From Verrucomicrobiota bacterium (GTDB taxonomy: Bacteria; Verrucomicrobiota; Verrucomicrobiia; Limisphaerales; JAEYXS01), in NCBI GenBank assembly GCA_023431185.1, contig JAEYXS010000109.1, positions 1 to 29,654 of the forward strand: DNA of 29,654 nt, written 5' to 3'. Below the pieces are notes generated by a model. That model had not been told where the DNA came from. It made no database searches and saw only the letters and a list, made by a program, of their open reading frames with translations. Shown piece by piece: positions 8,167 through 15,336 of this stretch; position 1 is the first letter of the stretch; the number at the start of each line of letters is the position of its first letter. The translations under genes were made by a program, and so were the position numbers.

Positions 8167-8196
8167 TTGCGTCGGAGGTCTGAGGTGTGAATTATA
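8167..8196 (+). promoter_or_regulatory. Candidate sigma70-type promoter of tRNA-Pro
   Basis: TTGCGT (8167-8172), an 18-base spacer and ATTATA (8191-8196) end 15 bases before the first base of the mature tRNA, a suitable distance for a short 5' leader. The match to consensus is moderate. Confidence 0.35.
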
Positions 8197-8211
8197 CGCG
8201 TCCGATTGTGT

Positions 8212-8288
8212 CGGAGCGTAGCTCAGCCCGGTAGAGCACTTGCTTTGGGAGCAAGACGTCGCAGGTTCAACTCCTGTCGCTCCGACCA
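8212..8288 (+). tRNA. tRNA-Pro (anticodon UGG), CCA encoded
   Basis: The cloverleaf folds by eye. The acceptor stem is CGGAGCG / CGCTCCG with discriminator A and encoded CCA. The D arm contains GCTCAGCCCGGTAGAGC, the anticodon stem is CTTGC / GCAAG with loop TTTGGGA (anticodon TGG), and the T arm contains GCAGGTTCAACTCCTGT. The C1-G72 pair is the usual bacterial tRNA-Pro signature. The AlkD-like gene starts 15 bases after the CCA on the same strand without an obvious ribosome binding site, so the two may share a transcript. Confidence 0.95.
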
Positions 8289-8303
8289 TTTTCTTTTCTT
8301 CGA

Positions 8304-9011
8304 ATGAAACTCACAGAAATCCGCACTGAACTGCACCGGCATGCTTATCCGGCGAGGGCCGCGTTGATGCAGCAGTTCTTTCAGACGGGTCCGGGCGGGT
8401 ATGGGGAAGGGGACCGGTTCATCGGGTTGACGGTGCCGCAGGTGCGTGGGGTGGTGAAGCTGGCGGCGGGGGCCTCGCCCAAGGTGGTGAGTGCTTTGTT
8501 GAGGTCACCCGTCCATGAGGAGCGGTTGACGGCGCTGCTGATTTGGGTGCGACAGTTCGCCAAGGGAGATGAAGCGCGGCGGGAGGCGATTTATCAGAGT
8601 TATATGGAGCACACGCGCTGGATCAATAACTGGGACCTCGTGGATACCTCGGCCCGGGACATCGTGGGCGCGTGGCTGGCGGACAAGGACCGGAGGGTGC
8701 TCTATGGGTTGGCCAAATCTGCCAGCTTATGGGAACGGCGGATTGCCATTGTGGCCACGTTTTACTTCATCCGGGAGGGGGAGTTTCAGGACACCTTGGC
8801 CATCGGCGAACTATTGCTGGAGGATGAGGAAGACCTCATGCACAAGGCGACGGGCTGGATGCTGCGGGAAGTGGGCAAGCGGGACCAAGCGGTGATGGAG
8901 GGGTTTCTGGTGAAATACCAGCGGCGCATGCCCCGTACGATGTTGCGGTATGCGATCGAGAAAATACCGGAGGGGCGGCGGCAGGCGTACTTGCAGGGGA
9001 AGGCCCGGTAA
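8304..9011 (+). CDS. AlkD-like DNA alkylation repair protein
   Basis: A 235-residue all-helical protein of the DNA alkylation repair family (PF08713, HEAT-like repeats). Members such as AlkD excise N3- and N7-alkylated purines in base excision repair. The hallmark segment TRWINNWDLVDTSARDIVG is present. Its Trp110 and Asp114 correspond to the Trp and Asp that in AlkD support cleavage of the cationic glycosidic bond. Other family segments are RFIGLTVPQVRGVVKLA, the pattern of HEAT helices ending in SLWERRIAIVATFYFIREG, and DLMHKATGWMLREVGKRD near the C-terminus. Length is normal. It follows tRNA-Pro closely and converges on rpsT. Confidence 0.92.
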   Translation: MKLTEIRTELHRHAYPARAALMQQFFQTGPGGYGEGDRFIGLTVPQVRGVVKLAAGASPKVVSALLRSPVHEERLTALLIWVRQFAKGDEARREAIYQSYMEHTRWINNWDLVDTSARDIVGAWLADKDRRVLYGLAKSASLWERRIAIVATFYFIREGEFQDTLAIGELLLEDEEDLMHKATGWMLREVGKRDQAVMEGFLVKYQRRMPRTMLRYAIEKIPEGRRQAYLQGKAR

Positions 9012-9019
9012 CGAAAAAA

Positions 9020-9043
9020 GCGCCCGGAGTTATCCGGGCGCTG
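9020..9043 (-). terminator. Intrinsic terminator of rpsT
   Basis: A 10-bp perfect stem (9020-9029 with 9034-9043) closes a GTTA loop. Read on the minus strand it is followed by TTTTTTCG, a good U-tract, 20 bases after the rpsT stop codon. The plus-strand side lacks a T-run, so the site mainly serves rpsT and only perhaps the converging AlkD-like gene. Confidence 0.85.
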
Positions 9044-9062
9044 GTAAAAAGCGGGGCTAAGC

Positions 9063-9341
9063 TTACTTGGCGGCCGCTGCGGTGGCCTTCTTGAGCTGGA
9101 TGGACAGGCGCGACTTCTTGCGGTTCACAGTCTCTTTCTTGATGACGCCAGCCTTGGCGGCCTTGTCGAGGGCGGAGATGGCCGCTTTCAGGGCGGCGAC
9201 GGATTCGTCTTTCTTGCCGCCTACGAGGACCTTCTGGTAGCTGCGTTCCAAGGTCTTGACCCGGGATTTCACAGAGTTGTTGCGGGACTGCTTGCGGGCA
9301 TTGCTGCGCGTGCGGCGTTCGGCTGACTTCGTATTCGGCAT
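9063..9341 (-). CDS. rpsT: 30S ribosomal protein S20
   Basis: A 92-residue basic protein that binds 16S rRNA early in small-subunit assembly. The N-terminus MPNTKSAERRTRSNARKQSRN and the pattern KSRVKTLERSYQKVL...LKAAISALDKAAKAGVIKKETVNRKKSRLSIQLKK match the family closely. Length is normal, with a slightly Ala/Lys-rich end. It is monocistronic, with its own promoter about 40 bases upstream of the ATG and a strong terminator after the stop. Confidence 0.97.
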   Translation of the reverse strand: MPNTKSAERRTRSNARKQSRNNSVKSRVKTLERSYQKVLVGGKKDESVAALKAAISALDKAAKAGVIKKETVNRKKSRLSIQLKKATAAAAK

Positions 9342-9381
9342 AGCTTCTAAAAATCGTTTTCTGACAAACTAAGAGCCGCGA

Positions 9382-9409
9382 ACTGTAACGGAACCAAGGG
9401 AGTTGTCAA
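9382..9409 (-). promoter_or_regulatory. Promoter of rpsT
   Basis: On the minus strand a perfect TTGACA (9409-9404), a 16-base spacer and TACAGT (9387-9382) stand about 40 bases before the rpsT ATG. The -35 box is ideal and the -10 box matches four of six consensus bases. Confidence 0.55.
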
Positions 9410-10086
9410 CGGCTTGTTCGGGGGTGTTTTTGGGGCCGAGTTGACTCCGGGGGCATCATGAGGCACTGCCCTTCGGAGCGTTGAAGCAAGCACGGCACCC
9501 TTCACCTCTGCCCTTTTGCAAAGCGGAGTGGTGGTAACTTGATGAGGAAGGAACAATGGGATATTTGAGGCAGAGGCAAGCCTGACCCGGCCCGCAAGAG
9601 CTTATCAGAACGAGACTTTGGGGAGAGATAGACCCCTCATCCTGACTTCTCCCGCCCGTGTCCACGCTTGCGGGGGGAAGGTAAATTAGCAAGGAAACGA
9701 TGGCTAACCTAACGACGTTGCTTTGCGCGCCGCTACTGCTGCCTTGATGTTGAAACAGCGGGCGCATCTGGCTGATAAGTTCCTCTTGTGCAAAAAGAGG
9801 CGTTGAACTGGCCGGTTTCCAGTCCGGGAACCACGTCTCCCAGGCTCTGGACGTTGCACGTTGAGCGGTGTAAATGCTGGCCCGCCGTGTGGCCGAGTTG
9901 GACGTTTCCTCGGCTTAGCGCCGAAATTAGTATCTGTTCCTTTTGTAGGAGCACGGCGTTTGGTCCTCGGCGGACTCAGCCTCGTTCGTTCAAATCCCCG
10001 TCGCCCTCCTTGGCCCGGTCCATTTTGCCTGCAAACAATCCGTGCAACGAATGAGGGAGGTTGCTACCGTTTCCAGCCAAGCTGAC
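9410..10086. other. Non-coding stretch of about 0.7 kb with decayed-looking repeats
   Basis: No open frame here looks like a protein: short overlapping frames on both strands have low-complexity composition and no start signals. Visible pieces include a pyrimidine-rich stretch (9631-9655) followed by a G-rich one (9672-9680), a small CCTCTT/AAGAGG hairpin near 9782-9800, and an inverted repeat CGCCGTG (9892-9898) / CACGGCG (9952-9958). A fragment near 9890-10012 resembles parts of a tRNA-Ser (GTGGCCGAGTTGG and TTCAAATCCCCGTCGCCCTCC) but is about 30 bases too long and lacks a pairing acceptor stem. The region separates rpsT from the start of the cytochrome c gene. I see no function in it. Confidence 0.5.
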
Positions 10087-12744
10087 ATGAAAAGATTTGT
10101 TCAACTTGGTCGTTTGCTGGCCGCCGTGATGTGTCTCGGGACGTGGCTCTCCCTGCGCGCCGCTGAGAGCAACAAACCGTGGGCCGATTTCGTGGAGAAA
10201 GATTTCCCGTTCTTCTCCTCCGTCTTGGAAGCGCGAAATCTGGGGGCAGGCTGGCCCGCGAACAATCTCACGCCGCGCGGAATCACCCTGAATCTTGGCC
10301 ACGATTGCTGGGCGTGCTTCGATACCGATCTGCTGCGCGTCTCGGCCATCTGGGTGGGCACCAATGTGACTCCGGTGGCGATGTCTTACGGTTCTTACCA
10401 GCAGCAGGGTTACAAAGTGCCCGAAGGGCAAAGGAAACTGCCGGAGCCAGTCGGGAAAATGTTGTTCGCCAATGGACTGTATCCGGGGTGGCAAACCGGC
10501 GAAGACTTTTCCCTCACTGATCCGCGCGAACTGGCTCCGGATGAGAAGGAGTTGGGCAGGGGACCATTGAAGCCGGAGCAGGGGCAGTTCAAAGCGGTGC
10601 GGCAGGTGGATAATGGCGTGGTGCTGGAATACACGGTTGCGGGAGCTTTGGTGCAGGAGCGCATCACGATCCGCAAGGAAGGTGAAAACTTAGGAGTGGC
10701 CCGCAGCTTCAAGTTTGATCGTGTGCCGCAAGCGCTCTGGCTGGTCTTGGGCCAGCGTCAGCCGGAGGCTGGTGAGCAACATCCTGTTCTAGTGCGGAAT
10801 ATCAAGGGCGGTGATACGACCAACGCCAAGGTGGTGCTGCAGGAAGGTGGCCTTGTCACCGTCCGTCTCCAGGCGTCCAGCGAGCCTGTCGGCTTTCAAG
10901 TTTTCCTGAGTTTGCGCGGTCCGGCGGAAACAGGGTTCGCAACTTTTCCGCCCGTTGCCAAAGCACCTGCTACGCGCTGGCCGCAAAAAGTCATCACGGC
11001 AGCCAGGCTCTCCTCGGCCAAAGACGCTTACGTCCTCGATGACATTTCCATCCCTGATCGCAATCCGTGGAAACGGAATGTGCGTATCGCCGATCTCGCT
11101 TTCTTCCCTGATGGTCGCGCGGCGTTCGTCACCTTTGATGGCGATGTCTGGCTTGCATCCGGTTTGCAAGGCGACCTGAAAACGGTGGAGTGGAAACGCT
11201 TCACCTCCGGCTTGCATGAGCCCCTCGGCATCGCCATCCGGAATAACGAAATCTTCGTCAACGATCGCAACGGCCTCTGGCTTCTGAAAGATTCGGACAA
11301 CAATGGCGAAGCAGATGTCCACGAACTGTTCTGTAATCTCTTTGCGCAAACCGCCGAGACGCGGGAGTTCGCTGCCGGTGTGCGCGTCGCACCGGATGGT
11401 TCCTTTGTCATCGCCAAGGGCGGCCAGCAGGGCAGCACCATCGGCAAATATAACGGCTCCGTCCTGCGCATCGCGCCGGATGGCAAGTCCTTTGAGATGC
11501 TCGGCTACGGTTTCCGCGAGCCCTTCATCGGCATGCACCCGAAGACGGGCATGGTCACCGTCAGCGATCAGCAGGGGAACTACGTCCCCACCACGCCGCT
11601 CTATATCTTGAAGAAGAATGAGTATCACGGCTTCCTCACGCACCTGTTGCCGAAAGAGAAATACCCCGCGCCCATCGCCGATCCGCTCACGTGGATACCG
11701 CATCCGGTGAACTCTTCTGCTGTCGGCCAGGTCTGGCTGGCGGGTGCGAAGATGGGGCCGCTCAATGACGCTCTCATCCACATCGGTTACAATCGTCCTG
11801 AACTCTTTCTGGTCCGCTTGAACGAGCGTGGCAGCAAACCGCAAGCCGCCATCATGAGCCTGTTCCGTGATTTCAAATACGCTCCCATCAACGGTGCGGT
11901 GAACCCTGCCGATGGCCAGCTCTATGTCACCGGCATGCAGATCTGGGGCACGGTGGCCACGAACATCAGCGGCCTGACCCGGGTGCGTTATACCGGTGCG
12001 CCCAGCAGTCTCCCGCGCGAGGTCGTGCCGATGGATAAGGGTTTGCTCGTCCGTTTTGATGTGCCCGTGAGTGCCCAACAGGCGACCAATCCCGCCAGCT
12101 TTTCGGTCGAGCGTTGGAACTACAAGCGCACGCCGGCTTACGGCTCACCGCACTTCAAGCTGGATGGCACCAAAGGCACCGAGACGATAGTGCCCAGCAG
12201 TGCTTACATCTCCAAGGATGGCAAAACCGTGTTCATCGGCGTGCCGGATATGAAGCCGGTCATGCAGATGCGCTTGGGCTGGAGCCTGGCGATGTCCGAT
12301 GGCGCGACCTTTGCGAACAACGCTTATCTCACACCTTACGAGCTCACTCCGTTCGATCCCGTCAAAGAAGGCTTCGAGCCATTCACCGTGGACCTGACGC
12401 CACGCACGATGGCCGCCGTGGAAGCGACGCCGATCACCGTCGAGGAAGGCGCGCGTGTTGCTGAGTTGATGGGCTGCATCGCCTGCCATTCCACCGATGG
12501 CTCCACGCTGGGCAAGGTGGGGCCCTCTTGGAAGGGCATCTTCGGCAGCGAGCGAGAGCTCGCCGGCAAGGGCAATCCCAAGGTGCGTGCGGATGAAGCT
12601 TACCTGCGTGAATCCATCAAGGAACCTACTGCCAAAGTACTGAAAGGTTTTGAGAAAACAGACGCTGGCATGCCCAGCTACGAGGGGGTCATTTCGGAAG
12701 CACAGATAGAGGCACTGGTGCTCTACCTGAAGACGGTCAGGTGA
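10087..12744 (+). CDS. DUF6797 / beta-propeller / cytochrome c protein, secreted
   Basis: A large exported multidomain protein (885 residues from the chosen start). The ATG at 10087 is preferred because a clean signal peptide follows (MKRFVQLGRLLAAVMCLGTW, ending LRAAES). The upstream ATG at 10042 would add 15 residues in front of it. Residues after the signal (WADFVEKDFPFFSSVLEARN...NLGHDCWACFDTDLLRVSAIW) match the opening of DUF6797 proteins. The middle is a six-bladed-propeller-like region (PDGRAAFVTFDGDVW, GLHEPLGIAIRNNEIFVNDRNGLW, DNNGEADVHELF). Near the C-terminus C797-IA-C800-H801 (CIACH) is a covalent heme site in a class I cytochrome c domain ending in EAQIEALVLYLKTVR; GMPSYEG holds the likely Met ligand. 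Such PVC-type proteins are thought to act in periplasmic oxidation of sugars or polyols. Specific substrate unknown. Confidence 0.87.
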   Translation: MKRFVQLGRLLAAVMCLGTWLSLRAAESNKPWADFVEKDFPFFSSVLEARNLGAGWPANNLTPRGITLNLGHDCWACFDTDLLRVSAIWVGTNVTPVAMSYGSYQQQGYKVPEGQRKLPEPVGKMLFANGLYPGWQTGEDFSLTDPRELAPDEKELGRGPLKPEQGQFKAVRQVDNGVVLEYTVAGALVQERITIRKEGENLGVARSFKFDRVPQALWLVLGQRQPEAGEQHPVLVRNIKGGDTTNAKVVLQEGGLVTVRLQASSEPVGFQVFLSLRGPAETGFATFPPVAKAPATRWPQKVITAARLSSAKDAYVLDDISIPDRNPWKRNVRIADLAFFPDGRAAFVTFDGDVWLASGLQGDLKTVEWKRFTSGLHEPLGIAIRNNEIFVNDRNGLWLLKDSDNNGEADVHELFCNLFAQTAETREFAAGVRVAPDGSFVIAKGGQQGSTIGKYNGSVLRIAPDGKSFEMLGYGFREPFIGMHPKTGMVTVSDQQGNYVPTTPLYILKKNEYHGFLTHLLPKEKYPAPIADPLTWIPHPVNSSAVGQVWLAGAKMGPLNDALIHIGYNRPELFLVRLNERGSKPQAAIMSLFRDFKYAPINGAVNPADGQLYVTGMQIWGTVATNISGLTRVRYTGAPSSLPREVVPMDKGLLVRFDVPVSAQQATNPASFSVERWNYKRTPAYGSPHFKLDGTKGTETIVPSSAYISKDGKTVFIGVPDMKPVMQMRLGWSLAMSDGATFANNAYLTPYELTPFDPVKEGFEPFTVDLTPRTMAAVEATPITVEEGARVAELMGCIACHSTDGSTLGKVGPSWKGIFGSERELAGKGNPKVRADEAYLRESIKEPTAKVLKGFEKTDAGMPSYEGVISEAQIEALVLYLKTVR

Positions 12745-12804
12745 TTACAAAACTGCCGCTCTTTTCGGTTGCATCCCTTTTAAAAAGGCGTAGGAAAGTA
12801 TCCA

Positions 12805-12881
12805 GAGGTCTTTCCCAGCCGTACGTTTCTTCAGCGGGATTCTCCATCCCCACCTCCTTGGCGTGCGGCGGGAGAGACCTC
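12805..12881. repeat. Long imperfect inverted repeat between convergent genes
   Basis: The left arm (12805-12825) and right arm (12862-12881) pair over 20 bp with one bulged A (12817) and two G-T wobbles, around a loop of about 36 bases. It lies in the 219-bp gap between the converging cytochrome c and esterase genes. No T-run follows on either strand. It may act as a factor-dependent or mRNA-stabilising 3' structure for both genes, or be a dispersed palindromic element. Confidence 0.55.
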
Positions 12882-12963
12882 AACTATTCTTCTGTGGCAG
12901 AGCGATTCTCAGAAACGCATCCGCTACCTGAAGTAAGACGCGTTTGAGTTGTGGGTCTGGAGT

Positions 12964-13884
12964 TTAGCGCTTCGGCGTCCCCAAGTGCCGCTTGAAGAAC
13001 TTGTCCGCGATCTCCACCGTCTCGCTCACCCACGGCTCGCTCATCCAGAAAGGGTGGGGCGCATGCTTCAGCGTATAAACCTCCGTTTCAATGCCCAGCG
13101 CCTTCAACTTCTCCTGCATCTCCGCCCGTCCGATCTTCAGCGTATCCTTTTCCCCCTCGATAAAGATGGTCGGCGGCACCCCCTTGCGCACATGCGTGAT
13201 CGGTGAAGCTTGCGTATAAACTTTCGGCATCTCCTTCGCATTCCCTCCAAAGAACGCCACCAGGTTCGTCGATGGCTTGTCGCCATACGCCGCCATCAAG
13301 TCTTGCGTCGCCGCCATCACGATGCACGCCTTCACACTGCTCGACTGGTCAGCGTGCGGCCCTTTGCCCTCAAACTCCTTCAACTCGCTCGTCATCGCCA
13401 GCAAGCCCGAGAGATGCCCGCCCGCCGAGCCGCCCATCACGCCGATGCGCTCCCCATCGATCTTGAATTTCTTCGCATTCGCCCGCAGCCAGCGCACCGC
13501 CGCTTTGCAATCATCTAATGCCGCCGGATACTTCGCCTCACCTGAGAGCCGATAAGATACCAGCGCCGTGACGAAGCCTCGTGCCGCCAGCCGCTCCATC
13601 ATCGGTTTGTCACTCTCCACCTGCCGCGCCTGCCAACCGCCACCGTGGATGTCCAAAATGGCTGGATACTTTCCCGGCTTGTCCGGCGCATAAACGATGA
13701 CCGTCACCGTATGCTCCGGATACTCCGCCAACACATTCGTAGTGCAAGTCACGCCCGGTGGCGTGGACGGCAGCACTTTCTTGAACTTCGGGATGCTTGG
13801 ATCAGCCGGAGCCTTTTTCTGATTCTGTGCGTTCGCCGTGAAGGCGAGCGCGGCAATGAGCAGGGCAGGGAGTAGTGCTTTCAT
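12964..13884 (-). CDS. Secreted alpha/beta hydrolase (esterase, BD-FAE-like)
   Basis: A 306-residue exported hydrolase of the esterase/lipase (abhydrolase_3, BD-FAE-like) group. Signal peptide at residues 1-19 (MKALLPALLIAALAFTANA). LDIHGGGW (78-84) is the HGGG oxyanion-hole motif. GGSAGG holds the nucleophile Ser153 and lies after the usual YRLSGEAKYPAALDDCKAAV segment. EGEKDTLK supplies the likely acid Asp247, and HAPHPFW the catalytic His (about 277). It overlaps the sulfatase stop codon by ATGA, so translation is probably coupled. With that neighbour, removal of ester groups from sulfated polysaccharide is a reasonable inference, not a demonstrated role. Confidence 0.9.
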   Translation of the reverse strand: MKALLPALLIAALAFTANAQNQKKAPADPSIPKFKKVLPSTPPGVTCTTNVLAEYPEHTVTVIVYAPDKPGKYPAILDIHGGGWQARQVESDKPMMERLAARGFVTALVSYRLSGEAKYPAALDDCKAAVRWLRANAKKFKIDGERIGVMGGSAGGHLSGLLAMTSELKEFEGKGPHADQSSSVKACIVMAATQDLMAAYGDKPSTNLVAFFGGNAKEMPKVYTQASPITHVRKGVPPTIFIEGEKDTLKIGRAEMQEKLKALGIETEVYTLKHAPHPFWMSEPWVSETVEIADKFFKRHLGTPKR

Positions 13885-15305
13885 TGTCTCTTCTTCTTGG
13901 AATTTTTACCGGCCTTCATTTCCTCCGCACTCGGTGGTGTCCACTTCGGCGAAGCCGGATTCGCTACCTTCAACGGGGCCGCATCATTCAGCTTCTTCTG
14001 CCAGTCCGTCATCTGTGCCAGCATCTTGGCGACCCGTTCCTTCTGGCCCGCTTCACCGGCAAGATTCTTCAACTCATCCGGGTCATTCTTCAGATCGAAT
14101 AGTTGAGTCACATCTACCTGCGGATACTGGATGAGCTTCCAACGATCATCGCGGATGGCCCGTTGCACATCCCGATAGGCGAGGAACAGGCTATCCCGCC
14201 CCTTGTCCGTTTTTCCCTGCAATACCGGTGCAAAACTCACCGCATCCAGTCCACCCGGCGGCTTCACGCCCGCCAGTTCACACACGCTCGGAAACACGTC
14301 CAGCAGATACACCAGCGCATCCGACTTCCCTTTCTTTACCCCCGGTCCCGCAAAGAACAGCGGCACTTTCATGCCGTGGTCATACAGGTTCTGCTTGCCC
14401 AGCAAACCATGACTTCCTACCGAGATCCCTTGGTCCGCCGAGAAAAGGACGATCGTGTTCTCCGTCAGTTTCAGTTCATCGAGTTTTTGCAGCAATCGCC
14501 CGATGTGATGATCCATTCCGGAGATGACCGCGTAATACTCGTGCAAGGTCTTGCGGATCTCATCCTCCGTGCGCGGCCAAGGCGAGAGCGTCTCATCCCG
14601 CACCGTCATCTCCCCGTTGTTGAAGGGATGCACCGGCAGATAATTCTTCGGCAGCGGAATCTTCTCCCGGTCATACAGCTTCAGATACTTCTCCGCCGCT
14701 ACTCGTGGGTCATGCGGATTCGAAAACGCCAGATACATGAAGAAAGGTTTGGCATCCTTTTGCGCCGTGATGAATTCGATCGCCTCATCCACGATCTGCT
14801 GCCCGGCCTCGCCATTGGTGCGGTCCGCTTGGTCATTCACCAGATACTTGTTGATCTCGAACTGCGCCTGGATGAGCGTCGCACTATTGCCCCGCTTGCC
14901 TTGATGATACGTGGTGTAACCGGCCGCCTGCATCACCGCCGGAAAAGTATCTGCCGTAGCTGGCGCGAAGTTTCCTTTCTGTCCCGCCCCGCTGGTCTGC
15001 GTATCCTGCCAGCGGAAGTAAGTGTTTCCACTCAGCAACATGTTGCGGCTGGGCAGGCAGACCGCGCCGCGATTCCCTCCCAGGCAATACGCATTGTTCA
15101 ATGCAAACCCCCGCTTTACCAAACTGTCGAGGTGTGGTGTCTTGATGGCCGGATTACCCAAGGCGCCGATAGAATCCGCGCGCATGTCATCCGCGAAGAG
15201 GAAGATGACATTGGGCTTCTTCGTCGCCGCCTGCGTGGTAATCAGCGAGAGCGCCAGCAGCAGGGCGGCGCCCAGACGACGGAACGTCAGGTGAAAGGTG
15301 GACAT
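13881..15305 (-). CDS. Secreted arylsulfatase-type sulfatase
   Basis: A 474-residue type I sulfatase. The ATG at 15305 is chosen since it starts a signal peptide (FRRLGAALLLALSLITTQAA). An upstream extension of the frame overlaps the GH57 gene and is not protein-like. KPNVIFLFADDMRADSIGALG contains the metal-binding Asp pair (39-40). The active-site motif C83-L-P-S-R87 is of the Cys type, so Cys83 should be converted to formylglycine by a separate enzyme not seen in this window. YTTYHQGKRGN, SNPHDPR and LFSADQGISVGSHGLLGKQNLYDHG are the other conserved metal and substrate segments. KNDPDELKNLA closes the fold. It sits 31 bases after the GH57 gene and overlaps the esterase by 4 bases. Substrate unknown, likely a sulfated glycan. 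Confidence 0.93.
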   Translation of the reverse strand: MSTFHLTFRRLGAALLLALSLITTQAATKKPNVIFLFADDMRADSIGALGNPAIKTPHLDSLVKRGFALNNAYCLGGNRGAVCLPSRNMLLSGNTYFRWQDTQTSGAGQKGNFAPATADTFPAVMQAAGYTTYHQGKRGNSATLIQAQFEINKYLVNDQADRTNGEAGQQIVDEAIEFITAQKDAKPFFMYLAFSNPHDPRVAAEKYLKLYDREKIPLPKNYLPVHPFNNGEMTVRDETLSPWPRTEDEIRKTLHEYYAVISGMDHHIGRLLQKLDELKLTENTIVLFSADQGISVGSHGLLGKQNLYDHGMKVPLFFAGPGVKKGKSDALVYLLDVFPSVCELAGVKPPGGLDAVSFAPVLQGKTDKGRDSLFLAYRDVQRAIRDDRWKLIQYPQVDVTQLFDLKNDPDELKNLAGEAGQKERVAKMLAQMTDWQKKLNDAAPLKVANPASPKWTPPSAEEMKAGKNSKKKRQ

Positions 15306-15336
15306 GACGCCATTTCGCCTCAACGGACGAATCCGC

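Noticed and set aside
7888..8289. Minus-strand open frame of 133 codons across tRNA-Pro (ATGVEPATSCSQSKCSTGLSYAP).
   Set aside because: It is the familiar spurious translation of the antisense of a tRNA; it overlaps the helicase start and has no protein-like remainder.
9890..10012. Possible class II tRNA (Ser-like) with GTGGCCGAGTTGG and TTCAAATCCCCGTCGCCCTCC.
   Set aside because: About 30 bases too long, the acceptor strands do not pair, no convincing anticodon arm and no CCA; kept only as an unexplained resemblance.
10789..12078. Minus-strand frame of 429 codons inside the cytochrome c gene.
   Set aside because: Antisense shadow; the plus frame has a signal peptide and a CxxCH heme site.
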